A DNA stretch of 64,000 bases from Bradyrhizobium sp. 190 (GTDB lineage Bacteria; Pseudomonadota; Alphaproteobacteria; Rhizobiales; Xanthobacteraceae), in NCBI RefSeq assembly GCF_023073415.1, contig NZ_JADPJL010000048.1, positions 1 through 64,000 of the forward strand, given 5' to 3'. Positions 45,031-53,522 of this stretch are shown here, one piece after another. The stretch's first letter is position 1. Each line of letters begins with the position of its first letter. Position numbers and translations under genes: made by a program. The notes under the pieces are model-generated. The model did no database searches, was not told the DNA's origin, and saw nothing but the letters and a program-made list of their open reading frames with translations.

Positions 45031-45495
45031 ATGAAATGGATCACCCGCGAGAAGGTCAAGGTCGACCGCGTCGCATGCCCGTGGCTCATCAAGAAGTTCG
45101 TCGACAAGGATGCCGAATTCGTGTTCGTGCCCGGCGATAAGGTGATGGCGGAGGCGAAGAGCCTCGATGCCATTCCCTACGACGTCAAGGACGTCGAACT
45201 TGGTCACCACGGCAAGGAATGTTCCTTTGAAGCGATCCTGAAAAAGTACAAGCTGACCGGCGACCCGGCGCTGGTGCTGCTCGGGCGGATCGTCAATGGT
45301 GCCGACACCGATAACACGCTGTACCACCAGCCGGAGGGACCCGGCCTCGAAGCCATTGCCGAAGGCTTCCGGCATCTCGGCTTCCGGGACGACCATGAGC
45401 ACAATGCGGCGGAGTGGATCGTGTACGACGCGCTCTATGCGTACTGCGGCGAGATGGTAAAGCGCGGCAAGCCGAACGGCGACTTCATGAACTGA
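45031..45495 (+). CDS. ChrB-domain protein (chromate resistance-associated)
   Basis: The 154-residue protein corresponds to the C-terminal ChrB domain alone: KVDRVACPWLIKKFVDKDAE, FVFVPGDKVM, DVELGHHGKECSFEAILKKY and ADTDNTLYHQPEGPGLEAIA. In full-length ChrB this domain accompanies a regulatory N-terminus for chromate-inducible expression; that half is absent. It is a paralogue of the C-terminal half of the gene at 46662. A purine-rich CAGGAGACG precedes the ATG. Confidence 0.82.
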   Translation: MKWITREKVKVDRVACPWLIKKFVDKDAEFVFVPGDKVMAEAKSLDAIPYDVKDVELGHHGKECSFEAILKKYKLTGDPALVLLGRIVNGADTDNTLYHQPEGPGLEAIAEGFRHLGFRDDHEHNAAEWIVYDALYAYCGEMVKRGKPNGDFMN

Positions 45496-45556
45496 TACCG
45501 TCGCACCGCGCGAGCGGATCAATCGAAAGCATTCAAGGACATATCAGGAGAAAGTC

Positions 45557-45958
45557 ATGGACCCGAAGAAGATCGCATTTGTGTGTTTGCACGGCTCGGC
45601 AAAGAGCCTTATCGCGGCGGAATATTTCAATCGCATTGCGACCGAGAGAAACCTGCCGCTTCGAGCCACCACCTCGGGTCCTGAACCCGACAATGAGGTG
45701 CCTGAAAACATAGTGGCCGGTTTGAAGAGCCGCGGCATCGATGTCGGGCAGTACCGTCCTACTCTGATCGCGGCAGATCAGCTCACCAACGCTGACTTGA
45801 TCGTGTCTTTCGCATGCGATGCCGCTCGACGACTTGCGTCTTCCAAACCTGAGGAACGTTGGGATGAATGTCCCGCGGTTAGCGACGATTTCGATATCGC
45901 CTGGACCTTCATTACAGGCCGCGTCGAGAACTTGATCGCCCGTCTCGCTGCGCAGTGA
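45557..45958 (+). CDS. Low-molecular-weight phosphatase-like protein (arsenate reductase fold)
   Basis: The 133-residue protein has a P-loop phosphatase fold with the P-loop at the N-terminus (IAFVCLHGSAKSLIAAEYFN). The canonical loop is CX5R, but the arginine position is lysine (CLHGSAKS), and the later aspartate is in the acidic SDDFDIAW. Paralogous proteins in this fold are ArsC-type reductases or Tyr phosphatases. Activity is uncertain without the arginine. ATG follows AGGAGAAAGTC. It lies in the chromate cluster, with a secreted relative at 49818. Confidence 0.78.
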   Translation: MDPKKIAFVCLHGSAKSLIAAEYFNRIATERNLPLRATTSGPEPDNEVPENIVAGLKSRGIDVGQYRPTLIAADQLTNADLIVSFACDAARRLASSKPEERWDECPAVSDDFDIAWTFITGRVENLIARLAAQ

Positions 45959-46094
45959 CCATTTGACGAGGGAATCACATGCTTCGCTTGAGCAGTGGAA
46001 GTTGGCATGATACAGTAATCACTCGGGCCTTTGACAACCGCCCGATGAGCTCCCGCAGCCAAGCGTTGTTTCGCTCCATTACGGAGGTGAAACC

Positions 46095-46349
46095 ATGTCT
46101 TGCGGCAGCACTACCTCAACCGGCATTCTGGACGCAGCTTCCCTCTCTTTTCGGGACCTCAGGTGGGCACGGAAAACGCCGCTTGCGTGGCTGGTCGCAA
46201 CGAGCCTGGGATGGGAACGGCGACGCCAGTACAAGCAACTTCTCGAACTTGATGACCGGCTGATCGCCGACATGGGCATATCGAGGACGACCGTCGATGA
46301 AGTGCGCAGGTCTCCCTTGTATTTGATCGCCTGGCGCGACAGCCGATAA
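46095..46349 (+). CDS. DUF1127 small protein
   Basis: The 84-residue protein is basic and ends in the DUF1127 core: RRQYKQLLELDDRLIADMGI, SRTTVDEVRR. DUF1127 proteins in alphaproteobacteria have been linked to small-RNA-type regulation of stress and metabolism. It has a GGAGGTG 7 nt before ATG. The DUF1127 is preceded by about 38 extra residues, longer than the common 45-residue form. Confidence 0.78.
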   Translation: MSCGSTTSTGILDAASLSFRDLRWARKTPLAWLVATSLGWERRRQYKQLLELDDRLIADMGISRTTVDEVRRSPLYLIAWRDSR

Positions 46350-46661
46350 GAGTTGAGCGAACGTCGGATGACCTGGCTGGAACGGGAACCATTGCGTCCG
46401 GCACGGTTAAAATGTTCGTGATGAGGCTGCTGCGCGTACGGGTGGGACGTCGCTCGGCCGCCGGCTTTCGCGAGACTATCGGCGAAGCCACCATCCGAAA
46501 GATCGTATTACGCCCATGTTACTCTCCGACGTGGAGTTGAACCTATGAACGCGGATTGACAGCCGGCTCCTCAAGGGTCTAATTCGAGGCACGGGGGTCG
46601 CGATCCCCTCGCGAGGCGACATGCCCAAGTATCGCGTCCTGATTTCACAAAGGGCGCACGC
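46350..46661. other. Gap without a supported gene
   Basis: No gene is seen. Near 46590-46610 GGGGGTCGCGATCCCC is nearly palindromic. The stretch probably holds the promoter of the rhodanese-ChrB/ChrA transcript. Confidence 0.35.
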
Positions 46662-47480
46662 ATGTCTTCATATACCTCCATATCCACCGAGAAACTGTCC
46701 CGGCTCATTGGCACTGCCAACGCGCCTACGCTGATCGACGTCCGCATCGACGAAGATTTCGCCGCCGACCCACGCCTGATTCCGGGCGCAATGCGACGGC
46801 CGCACGCCGAGGTCCAGGAATGGGCTTCGCGCCTGACCGGCCAGTCGGTCGTGGTCGTCTGCCAAAAGGGTCAGAAATTGAGCGAGGGTACTGCCGCGTG
46901 GCTGCGCCACGCCCAAGTTGCGGCGGAGGTCCTCGAAGACGGGCACGTCGGCTGGAAGGAGGCTGAACTGCCGACCGTCCCTGCCGGTAAAATTCCGAAG
47001 CGCGACGGACGCGGCCGGACCGTATGGGTCACGCGGTCCCGCCCGAAGATCGATCGCATCGCCTGCCCGTGGCTCATCCGCCGGTTCATCGATCCCGCCG
47101 CCGTCTTCCTGTTCGTCGCGTCGGCCGAAGTCCAAGCCGTGGCCGAGCGGTTCGACGCCACCCCCTTCGACGTGGAAAACGTGTTCTGGAGCCACCGCGG
47201 CGATCTGTGCACCTTCGACGTGATGGTCGAGGAGTTCGGGCTCGCGACGCCGCCTCTGCAACGCCTGGCGACAATGGTGCGCGCGGCGGATACCGGTCGT
47301 CTTGATCTCTCGCCCGAAGCAGCCGGGCTGCTCGCGGCGTCCCTTGGCCTGTCGCGCATGTACGACGACGACCTCGAGCAATTGAGCGCCGGAATGCTGC
47401 TGTACGACGCGTTTTTCCGCTGGTGCCGTGACGCGACCAAGGAAACGCACAATTGGCCGACCAACAAGGCGAAGCCATGA
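46662..47480 (+). CDS. chrB: Rhodanese-ChrB fusion protein
   Basis: The 272-residue protein has two parts. Residues 8-108 form a rhodanese domain (LSRLIGTANAPTLIDVRIDE, with the catalytic cysteine in VVVCQKGQKLSEGTAAWLRH). Residues about 125-265 form a ChrB domain (PKIDRIACPWLIRRFIDPAA, FDVENVFWSHRGDLCTFDVM). The rhodanese replaces the usual ChrB N-terminus. ChrB-type proteins accompany ChrA as regulators or helpers. Its stop overlaps the chrA start by 4 bp (ATGA), so translation is coupled. Confidence 0.85.
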   Translation: MSSYTSISTEKLSRLIGTANAPTLIDVRIDEDFAADPRLIPGAMRRPHAEVQEWASRLTGQSVVVVCQKGQKLSEGTAAWLRHAQVAAEVLEDGHVGWKEAELPTVPAGKIPKRDGRGRTVWVTRSRPKIDRIACPWLIRRFIDPAAVFLFVASAEVQAVAERFDATPFDVENVFWSHRGDLCTFDVMVEEFGLATPPLQRLATMVRAADTGRLDLSPEAAGLLAASLGLSRMYDDDLEQLSAGMLLYDAFFRWCRDATKETHNWPTNKAKP

Positions 47481-48868
47481 CGGACGTTGCGGCGAATCCA
47501 AAGGTCACGTCGACCGACTACGCGCACGGCATTTCGTTCGGCGAAGCGTTCGTCGTATGGCTTCGCGTCGCAATGCTCAGCTTCGGCGGGCCCGCGGGCC
47601 AGATCGCGGTGATGCATCGCATCCTCGTCGAGGAGAAGAACTGGATCTCGGAAGGTCGCTTCCTGCATGCGCTCAACTACTGCATGCTGCTGCCGGGACC
47701 CGAAGCGCAGCAGCTTGCGACCTATATCGGCTGGCTGCTGCACAGGACCGCCGGCGGCATAATGGCCGGCGTGCTCTTCATTGTGCCCGGCGTCATCGCC
47801 ATCATGGGTCTCAGCTACATCTACGCGGTCTACGGCAATGTCGGCTTCGTCGAGGCCTTGTTCTTCGGCCTGAAGGCCGCGGTGCTTGCCATCGTGATCC
47901 AGGCTGTGTTCCGCGTCGGCAAACGCGCGTTGCGCAATCGGGTCATGATCGCCATCGCGGCGCTTGCCTTCATCGCGATCTTCTTCTTCGGCGCGCCGTT
48001 TCCGCTGATCATCGTCGCCGCGGGCATCGTCGGCTTCGCCGGGGCGAGAGCCGGCAGGCCGGAGTTCGCTGCCGTCGAGCATGGCGGCAAGGGCAACGCG
48101 GCGGTCGACAGCATGATGGATGAGGCCGTGCCCGAACATGTGCGCGCGACCCCGGCCCGGGCGCTGCGCGTCGCGGCCGTCTGGCTCGCGCTTTGGCTCA
48201 TCCCCGTCGGCGCGATCGTCTTTGGGCTTGGCCCCGCGAACGTCTTCAGCCAGATCGCGATCTTCTTCAGCAAGATGGCGATGGTCACGTTCGGCGGCGC
48301 CTACGCGGTGCTGGCCTACGTCGCCCAGCAGGCCGCGGACTATTATCACTGGGTCCAGCCGCGCGAGATGCTCGACGGCCTGGGCATGGCGGAGACCACG
48401 CCCGGACCGCTCATCATGGTCGTCCAATTCGTGGGTTTCATGGCCGCTTTCCGCGATGCCGGCGGGCTTTCACCGCTGGTTGCGGCAACCCTCGGCGGCT
48501 TGCTTGCCACCTGGGTCACGTTCACGCCGTGCTTCCTCTGGATATTTCTCGGCGCGCCGTACATCGAAAAGCTGCGAGGCAACAAGTCGCTCGCGGGGGC
48601 GCTCACCGCCATCACGGCGGCGGTCGTCGGCGTCATTCTCAACCTGTCGATCTGGTTCGCGCTGCACACGCTGTTCAGGCAGACCGTTCCCGTTCAGGGA
48701 TTTGGTTTCTCTTTTGACGCGCCGATATTCTCCAGCGTCGATGTTCCGGCGCTCGTCCTTTCGATCGCCGCCGCCACCGCGATCTTCCGCTTCAATGTGG
48801 GGATGCTCGTCGTCCTCGCCGCATCATGCATCACCGGCGTCCTGCTGCGCGCAGCGGGCGTCATCTAG
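47477..48868 (+). CDS. chrA: Chromate transporter
   Basis: The 463-residue inner-membrane exporter of the CHR family has two homologous halves. The N-terminal half has LSFGGPAGQIAVMHRILVEE and LLPGPEAQQLATYIGWLLHR. The C-terminal half has VTFGGAYAVLAYVAQQAADY and AETTPGPLIMVVQFVGFMAA. Both CHR domains are complete, typical of long ChrA. It exports Cr(VI) and prevents its entry by the sulfate route. ATG at 47477 is chosen because it overlaps the upstream stop. This is the key resistance gene of the cluster. Confidence 0.93.
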   Translation: MTDVAANPKVTSTDYAHGISFGEAFVVWLRVAMLSFGGPAGQIAVMHRILVEEKNWISEGRFLHALNYCMLLPGPEAQQLATYIGWLLHRTAGGIMAGVLFIVPGVIAIMGLSYIYAVYGNVGFVEALFFGLKAAVLAIVIQAVFRVGKRALRNRVMIAIAALAFIAIFFFGAPFPLIIVAAGIVGFAGARAGRPEFAAVEHGGKGNAAVDSMMDEAVPEHVRATPARALRVAAVWLALWLIPVGAIVFGLGPANVFSQIAIFFSKMAMVTFGGAYAVLAYVAQQAADYYHWVQPREMLDGLGMAETTPGPLIMVVQFVGFMAAFRDAGGLSPLVAATLGGLLATWVTFTPCFLWIFLGAPYIEKLRGNKSLAGALTAITAAVVGVILNLSIWFALHTLFRQTVPVQGFGFSFDAPIFSSVDVPALVLSIAAATAIFRFNVGMLVVLAASCITGVLLRAAGVI

Positions 48869-48897
48869 GGAAAGGGGCGAAGCAAAGGAGAGGATAC

Positions 48898-49785
48898 ATG
48901 AAACGCACGTTCGCTATCATCGCGCTCGGGCTTGCCCTGCAAGGGTACGGCGCCAGGGCGGCCGACATCGACTGGAAGAAGGTGGATGCGGCGCTCGGCA
49001 AGACCGCCGCCGTCAGCGGTGAGGTCCACCGCTACGGCCTGCCGCGGTCGGACCTGCACATCACGTTGGACGGGGTCCAGATCAAGCCCGCACTGGCGCT
49101 GGGCGGTTGGGTCGCATTTGCACCGATGCACGGCCAGGCGATGGTCATGGGCGACCTTGTCCTGCTTGAGACCGAAATCACCCCGGTCATGACCAAACTG
49201 CTGAACAGCGGATTGGACATCACCGCCATCCACAACCACATTCTTCGCGCCTCTCCGGCGACCTTCTACATGCACATGGCCGGCCACGGCGATCCGGAGA
49301 AGATGGCCACCGCGATCCGCTCGGCGCTAACCTCGGAAAGCAAGACGCCGTTCGATCCGCCGGCCACCGCCGCCGCAGCGGCGCCGGCGGTCGATCTCGA
49401 AACCGCGAAGCTGGACGAGATCATGGGAGCCAAGGGCAATGCGACCGGCGGCGTCTATCAGTTCGGCATTCCGCGCCGGCAGCCGGCGACGGAAGGTGGC
49501 ATGGCGGTCAGCCCGGCGCTGGGCGGGGCAAACGCGATCAACTTCCAGCCGACCGGCGGCGGCAAGGCGGCGATCACGGGCGACTTTCTGGTGACCGGCG
49601 ACGAGGTCAATCCGCTCATCCGGGCGCTGCGCGCCGGCGACATCGAAGTCACCGCGATCCACAGTCACATGCTCGACGAGCAGCCGCGCATGTTTTTCAT
49701 CCATTTCTGGGCGAACGATGACGCGATGAAGCTGGCGAAAGGCGTGCGTGCGGCACTCGACAAGACCGCCGTCGCGCAGCGCTGA
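48898..49785 (+). CDS. DUF1259 (LppY/LpqO family) exported protein
   Basis: The 295-residue protein has a signal peptide (MKRTFAIIALGLALQGYGAR with AADID after). Two DUF1259 repeats follow: DWKKVDAALGKTAAVSGEVH with ITAIHNHILRASPATFYMHM, and AKLDEIMGAKGNATGGVYQF with VTAIHSHMLDEQPRMFFIHF. Paired H-x-H motifs in each half could bind metal. It is periplasmic; the role is unknown. Its position after chrA, with ATG after AAAGGAGAG, suggests it belongs to the same transcript. Confidence 0.82.
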   Translation: MKRTFAIIALGLALQGYGARAADIDWKKVDAALGKTAAVSGEVHRYGLPRSDLHITLDGVQIKPALALGGWVAFAPMHGQAMVMGDLVLLETEITPVMTKLLNSGLDITAIHNHILRASPATFYMHMAGHGDPEKMATAIRSALTSESKTPFDPPATAAAAAPAVDLETAKLDEIMGAKGNATGGVYQFGIPRRQPATEGGMAVSPALGGANAINFQPTGGGKAAITGDFLVTGDEVNPLIRALRAGDIEVTAIHSHMLDEQPRMFFIHFWANDDAMKLAKGVRAALDKTAVAQR

Positions 49786-49817
49786 TCGGATCAGGGAGCA
49801 ATGGAGGAGAGTCAATC

Positions 49818-50339
49818 GTGACGGAATCGGTTCGGAAATCTTCGCTTCGCACGTGGCTCGTTGCAGGTCTACTGTCGATCGGATTCGATTCACCAACGCT
49901 CGCTTCGGATACGGTAGCGGAGGGTCGCAACAATACGATCGTCTTCGTTTGCCTCCATGGTTCGGTGAAGAGCCAGATGGCTGCGGCCCACTTCAACCGC
50001 GTTGCGAGGGAACGGGGACTGCCTTTTACGGCGGTCTCCCGTGGAATTCAGGTGGATGGTTCGATCCCCACCCGCATCAGGGACGGCCTAAGCCTGGATG
50101 GCCTTGAGCCCGTCAACGACGTCCCGCTGGAGCTGACCTCGGGACAGGCCGAAGCGGCAATTAGGGTGCTCGCTTTCGACCCCGTGTCCGGTGATCGCCG
50201 CGGAACGTCCGAGGTCACATATTGGTCGGATGTGCCGCTGCCGACCACTGACTACACCGCCGCCCGTGACGTCATCATTGGGCACATCGATGCGCTTGTG
50301 CCCAGCCTCATATCGGTCGAACCGCCAATGAGACGGTAA
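49818..50339 (+). CDS. Exported low-molecular-weight phosphatase-like protein
   Basis: The 173-residue protein has an N-terminal signal (SLRTWLVAGLLSIGFDSPTL ending in LAS) followed by a P-loop phosphatase fold: IVFVCLHGSVKSQMAAAHFN, RERGLPFTAVSRGIQVDG. As in the gene at 45557, the canonical arginine of CX5R is lysine (CLHGSVKS). Export of such a protein is unusual for the ArsC/LMW phosphatase group. The start is GTG at 49818 after ATGGAGGAGAG. Function unknown; last gene of the co-directional cluster. Confidence 0.72.
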   Translation: MTESVRKSSLRTWLVAGLLSIGFDSPTLASDTVAEGRNNTIVFVCLHGSVKSQMAAAHFNRVARERGLPFTAVSRGIQVDGSIPTRIRDGLSLDGLEPVNDVPLELTSGQAEAAIRVLAFDPVSGDRRGTSEVTYWSDVPLPTTDYTAARDVIIGHIDALVPSLISVEPPMRR

Positions 50340-50411
50340 CAGGGGCGTGGCTGCGCGGCCGCGGTGCGGGCCGTCAAAATGGACGCGGGGGATCCACTCA
50401 AGTTGTACCAC

Positions 50412-51698
50412 TCAGGTCGAGAGCGGCGTTGCCAGCACCTTGTCGATGCGCCGTCCGTCTACATCGACGATTTCGAACCGCCATCCATGCGTCTCAACAT
50501 GCTCGCCGACGTTAGGAATGGTGCCGAACTCGTGCAACAGGAAGCCCGCGATGGTCTGGTACCGCCGGGAGATGAGGAGCGGGATCTTGAGCAATTCGGA
50601 AAATTCGATCGCCGGCATCCATCCCGAGATCAGATAAGATCCGTCATCACGCTTGACCGCTGCGGGTTCGGCCGGCCCTTCGTCGGTATGGAAGCTGCCG
50701 ACAATGGACTCCAGGATATCGGCGCTGGTCACCACGCCCTGGAAGGTGCCGTACTCATCGTGCACCAAACCCATATGCACGGGCGAATCCCGAAGAATCG
50801 AGACCACGTCGCGCGCGTCGAGCGACTCAGGAATCACCGGCGCGTCCCGGACCAGCTTGCGCAAATCCGGCGTGTTGCCGGACAGATAGATATCGAGAAG
50901 GTCCTTCGCCTGGATAATTCCCACTGCTGAGTTTCGATCGCCTTCGAAAACCACGAAACGCGAATGGGCGCTGTTGGCCAATGCCGTGTTGATAACCTCC
51001 GAAGCATCAGTCAGGCTGATCATGCTGACTTCATGGCGCTGGGTCATCACGGCGGCGACGGGAAGGTCGCCGAGACGCATGACGCCTGCGATCATTTCCT
51101 TTTCTCCGGCCTCCAGTACGCCCGCGTTCTCGGCTTCGACAACCAAGGACCGGATTTCGTCTTCGCTTACTTTCTCCTCAGCCTGCCCGCGATGACCAAG
51201 CAGCCACAACAGGACCTTTCCGGAGCGATCAAGCAGCCAAACCAGCGGCAGGGAAATCTTGGAAAGCAGCACCATGTAGGGTGCGACACGGACCGCCACC
51301 AGTTCAGGATTGCGCAAGGCAATCTGCTTGGGAACCAGTTCGCCCACGATGAGCGAGGTATAGGTGATGACCGTTACGACGGCCCCCACGCCGATGGCAT
51401 CCGCGACTCCCTGTGAAACTCCAGTCTCGACAAGCCAATTCGTCAGCCGAAGGCCAAGGGTGGCTCCCGAGAAGGCGCCGGACAATACACCGATCAGGGT
51501 GATGCCTATTTGAACCGTCGACAGGAATTTCCCGGGGTCCGAGGCCAAAGCGAGCGCGCGCCGCGAGCCTGGCACGCCTTTTTCAGCGAGTGCAGCCAAA
51601 CGGGCAGGACGCGAGGAGACGATGGCCAGTTCAGACATGGACAACAGACCGTTGACCACGATGAGAACAGTCACAATTCCGAGTTCGATCGATAGCAT
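50412..51698 (-). CDS. CNNM/CorC-HlyC family protein (DUF21-CBS-transporter domain)
   Basis: The 428-residue inner-membrane protein has a DUF21/CNNM membrane region in the first 200 residues (IELGIVTVLIVVNGLLSMSE, GVLSGAFSGATLGLRL), a CBS pair near residues 205-340 (MTQRHEVSMISLTDASEVIN, PVHMGLVHDEYGTFQGVVTS), and a C-terminal CorC_HlyC domain (LHEFGTIPNVGEHVETHGWR). Members transport or regulate magnesium or cobalt. ATG at 51698 is preferred because MLSIELGIV begins the first membrane segment. A C-terminal fragment of a paralogue is at 59781. Confidence 0.88.
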   Translation of the reverse strand: MLSIELGIVTVLIVVNGLLSMSELAIVSSRPARLAALAEKGVPGSRRALALASDPGKFLSTVQIGITLIGVLSGAFSGATLGLRLTNWLVETGVSQGVADAIGVGAVVTVITYTSLIVGELVPKQIALRNPELVAVRVAPYMVLLSKISLPLVWLLDRSGKVLLWLLGHRGQAEEKVSEDEIRSLVVEAENAGVLEAGEKEMIAGVMRLGDLPVAAVMTQRHEVSMISLTDASEVINTALANSAHSRFVVFEGDRNSAVGIIQAKDLLDIYLSGNTPDLRKLVRDAPVIPESLDARDVVSILRDSPVHMGLVHDEYGTFQGVVTSADILESIVGSFHTDEGPAEPAAVKRDDGSYLISGWMPAIEFSELLKIPLLISRRYQTIAGFLLHEFGTIPNVGEHVETHGWRFEIVDVDGRRIDKVLATPLST

Positions 51699-51779
51699 AA
51701 GTCTTATTGCCCCTGGTACGCCGTCACATGGCCTTTGTCGCACATCCTACCGGAGAATGGCGCGGCCGGTCTTCGTGGC

Positions 51780-53106
51780 CTATGGCCACCGGTGATGAAG
51801 CTCGTCGATCGTGTAGGCATGAGCGTGATGAGATCGCCCACCGCGCAGATGTGAATGCTCGGCGGGGAGCTCCGGATGTTCGTGATGCACGACATCGGGA
51901 TCATCGGACGGCCATAGCACGCGTGCGAGGAAGACGCCGCAGAAAGAGATCCCGGCGAGGACCAGCAGGGTCGGGATCATTCCGATCGTAGAGCCGATCC
52001 AGCCGGCGAGCGGGTAGGTCAGCAGCCAGCAGGCATGGGAGAGGGCGAACTGCGCCGCAAACACTGCCGGGCGGTCCGCAGCGCGGGCGGATCGCCGCAG
52101 CAGGCGGCCGGAGGGCGTCATCACCGCCGAGTAGGCGGCACCCAATAGCGTCCACGCCGACAGCAGGGCCGGCCAGAGCCACTCGGCGGTCTCGGGCACT
52201 GACGCGATCGCCGCGAAGGCGAGAAGCGCCCCTCCGAGCACGCCTGCCGACGGAAGCATGACTGCACGATCGGACAGCCGGTCCAGCAGCCTGGGCAGCA
52301 GAAGTGCTGCGGTCATCGAGCCGCCGCCAAAACAGGCGAGCGCGAGAGCCACCTCGCTGTCGGATCCGCCCAAGACGCTGCGCACGAGGACGACCGTGTT
52401 CACGATCACCATGGCGCCGGCGGCGGCCACCGACAAATTCAGTGCCAGCAGGCTCCCTCAGGCGCGGAGTGGCGAGATAGATCCGGATGCCGCGCGTCGT
52501 GTTGGCATAGATGCCGCCCTTGCGCGCGGACGGCTCGGGTTGCGGCACGGTGACGGAGAGCACCAGCCCGGCCGAGCACAGGAAACCCACGACGGTGCCA
52601 ACGAACAGCCAGTTGTAGGTGATGAGCGTCAGGAGGGCCGCAGCGAGCGTCGGGCTGAGCAGGCTTTCCATGTCGTAGGCGAGACGGGACAGCGACAATG
52701 CGCGGGTGTACTGAGCCTCGTTGGGGAGCACGTCCGGGATGGTGGCCTGGAAGGTGGGGGTGAAGGCGGCGGAGGCGGCCTGCAGCACGAAGATCAGGAC
52801 GTAGACCTGCCAGACCTGGTCGACGAACGGCAGCGCGATCGCGACCGCCGCGCGCATCAGGTCCATCGATACCAGGAACGCCCGCCGCGGCAGATAGTTG
52901 GCAAATCCACCGACGACTGGCGCCACACCTACGTAGGCGACCATCTTGATCGCGAGCGCGGTGCCGAGCACGGCGCCCGCCTTGTCGTCGGCGATCTTGA
53001 ACGCCAGTAGCCCGAGTGCGACCGTCATCATGCCCGTTCCGATCAGCGCGATGACCTGCGCGGAGAACAGATGGCGGTAGGTCCGATCGGCTAGGACGGA
53101 CAGCAT
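51780..53106 (-). pseudogene. MFS transporter, frameshifted
   Basis: The first 220 residues read as a major facilitator (ADRTYRHLFSAQVIALIGTG, VVGGFANYLPRRAFLVSMDL), then the frame breaks near 52455 inside RLR. The other frame continues LLALNLSVAAAGAMVIVNTV to the end with a histidine-rich tail (HHEHPELPAEHSHLRGGRSH). Loss of two bases at CTGAGGGAG, restoring R-L-R-G-S-L-L, would join them into 442 residues with about 12 helices. The histidine-rich tail suggests a metal exporter. It is either a real pseudogene or a sequencing indel. Confidence 0.8.
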
Positions 53107-53119
53107 GGAAACTCCCGCA

Positions 53120-53494
53120 TTATTCCGTCGTGTATCTGGCGGTCAGGGAGTGGCCGTGCAGGTTGGCCGAAAAAACCACCCGCGCTTTGGGTGTGAGTTC
53201 GGCCTGGATCTTGCCGACCATCATGTTGGGACTGTCCGGAGTGAGCGGCACCGTAACGGTCTTGCCGCCGTCCTGAATGGTCGCGCGCCCCCGCATTTCC
53301 TTTGTCGAAAGCGGAGATCCGTCGTCGTCGCTGACGTAGAAGACGATCTCCATGCCCTTCCGGACGAATTCGATCGGATGCCCCTGGGAGGTGACAACGG
53401 GACCGCCGTTTTTGCCATTCTTGGTTTGTGCAGCGGCAAAATCGGGCATGGCGGTGATTGCGGCGATGAACACCAGGAATGCATACTTGATCAT
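53120..53494 (-). CDS. Small exported hypothetical protein of the metal-efflux operon
   Basis: The 124-residue protein has a signal peptide (MIKYAFLVFIAAITAMPDFA with cleavage near AAA-QTK) and a mature domain of beta strands (EFVRKGMEIVFYVSDDDGSP, VTVPLTPDSPNMMVGKIQAE). ATG at 53494 is preferred over 53506 because GGAG lies 6-10 nt before it. It follows the RND genes on the same strand and may be a periplasmic helper for metal efflux. Confidence 0.7.
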   Translation of the reverse strand: MIKYAFLVFIAAITAMPDFAAAQTKNGKNGGPVVTSQGHPIEFVRKGMEIVFYVSDDDGSPLSTKEMRGRATIQDGGKTVTVPLTPDSPNMMVGKIQAELTPKARVVFSANLHGHSLTARYTTE

Positions 53495-53522
53495 CTTGTT
53501 CTCCATAGGTGAGTGTGGTGGA

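Noticed and set aside
46871..48427. A 518-codon open frame on the minus strand under chrB and chrA
   Set aside because: It is antisense to well-supported genes, rich in Asp, Arg and His as expected from GC-skewed reverse reading, and has no domain.
52258..53010. A 250-codon plus-strand frame opposite the MFS gene
   Set aside because: Rich in Gly, Arg and Asp with no family signature; the MFS reading on the other strand explains the base pattern.
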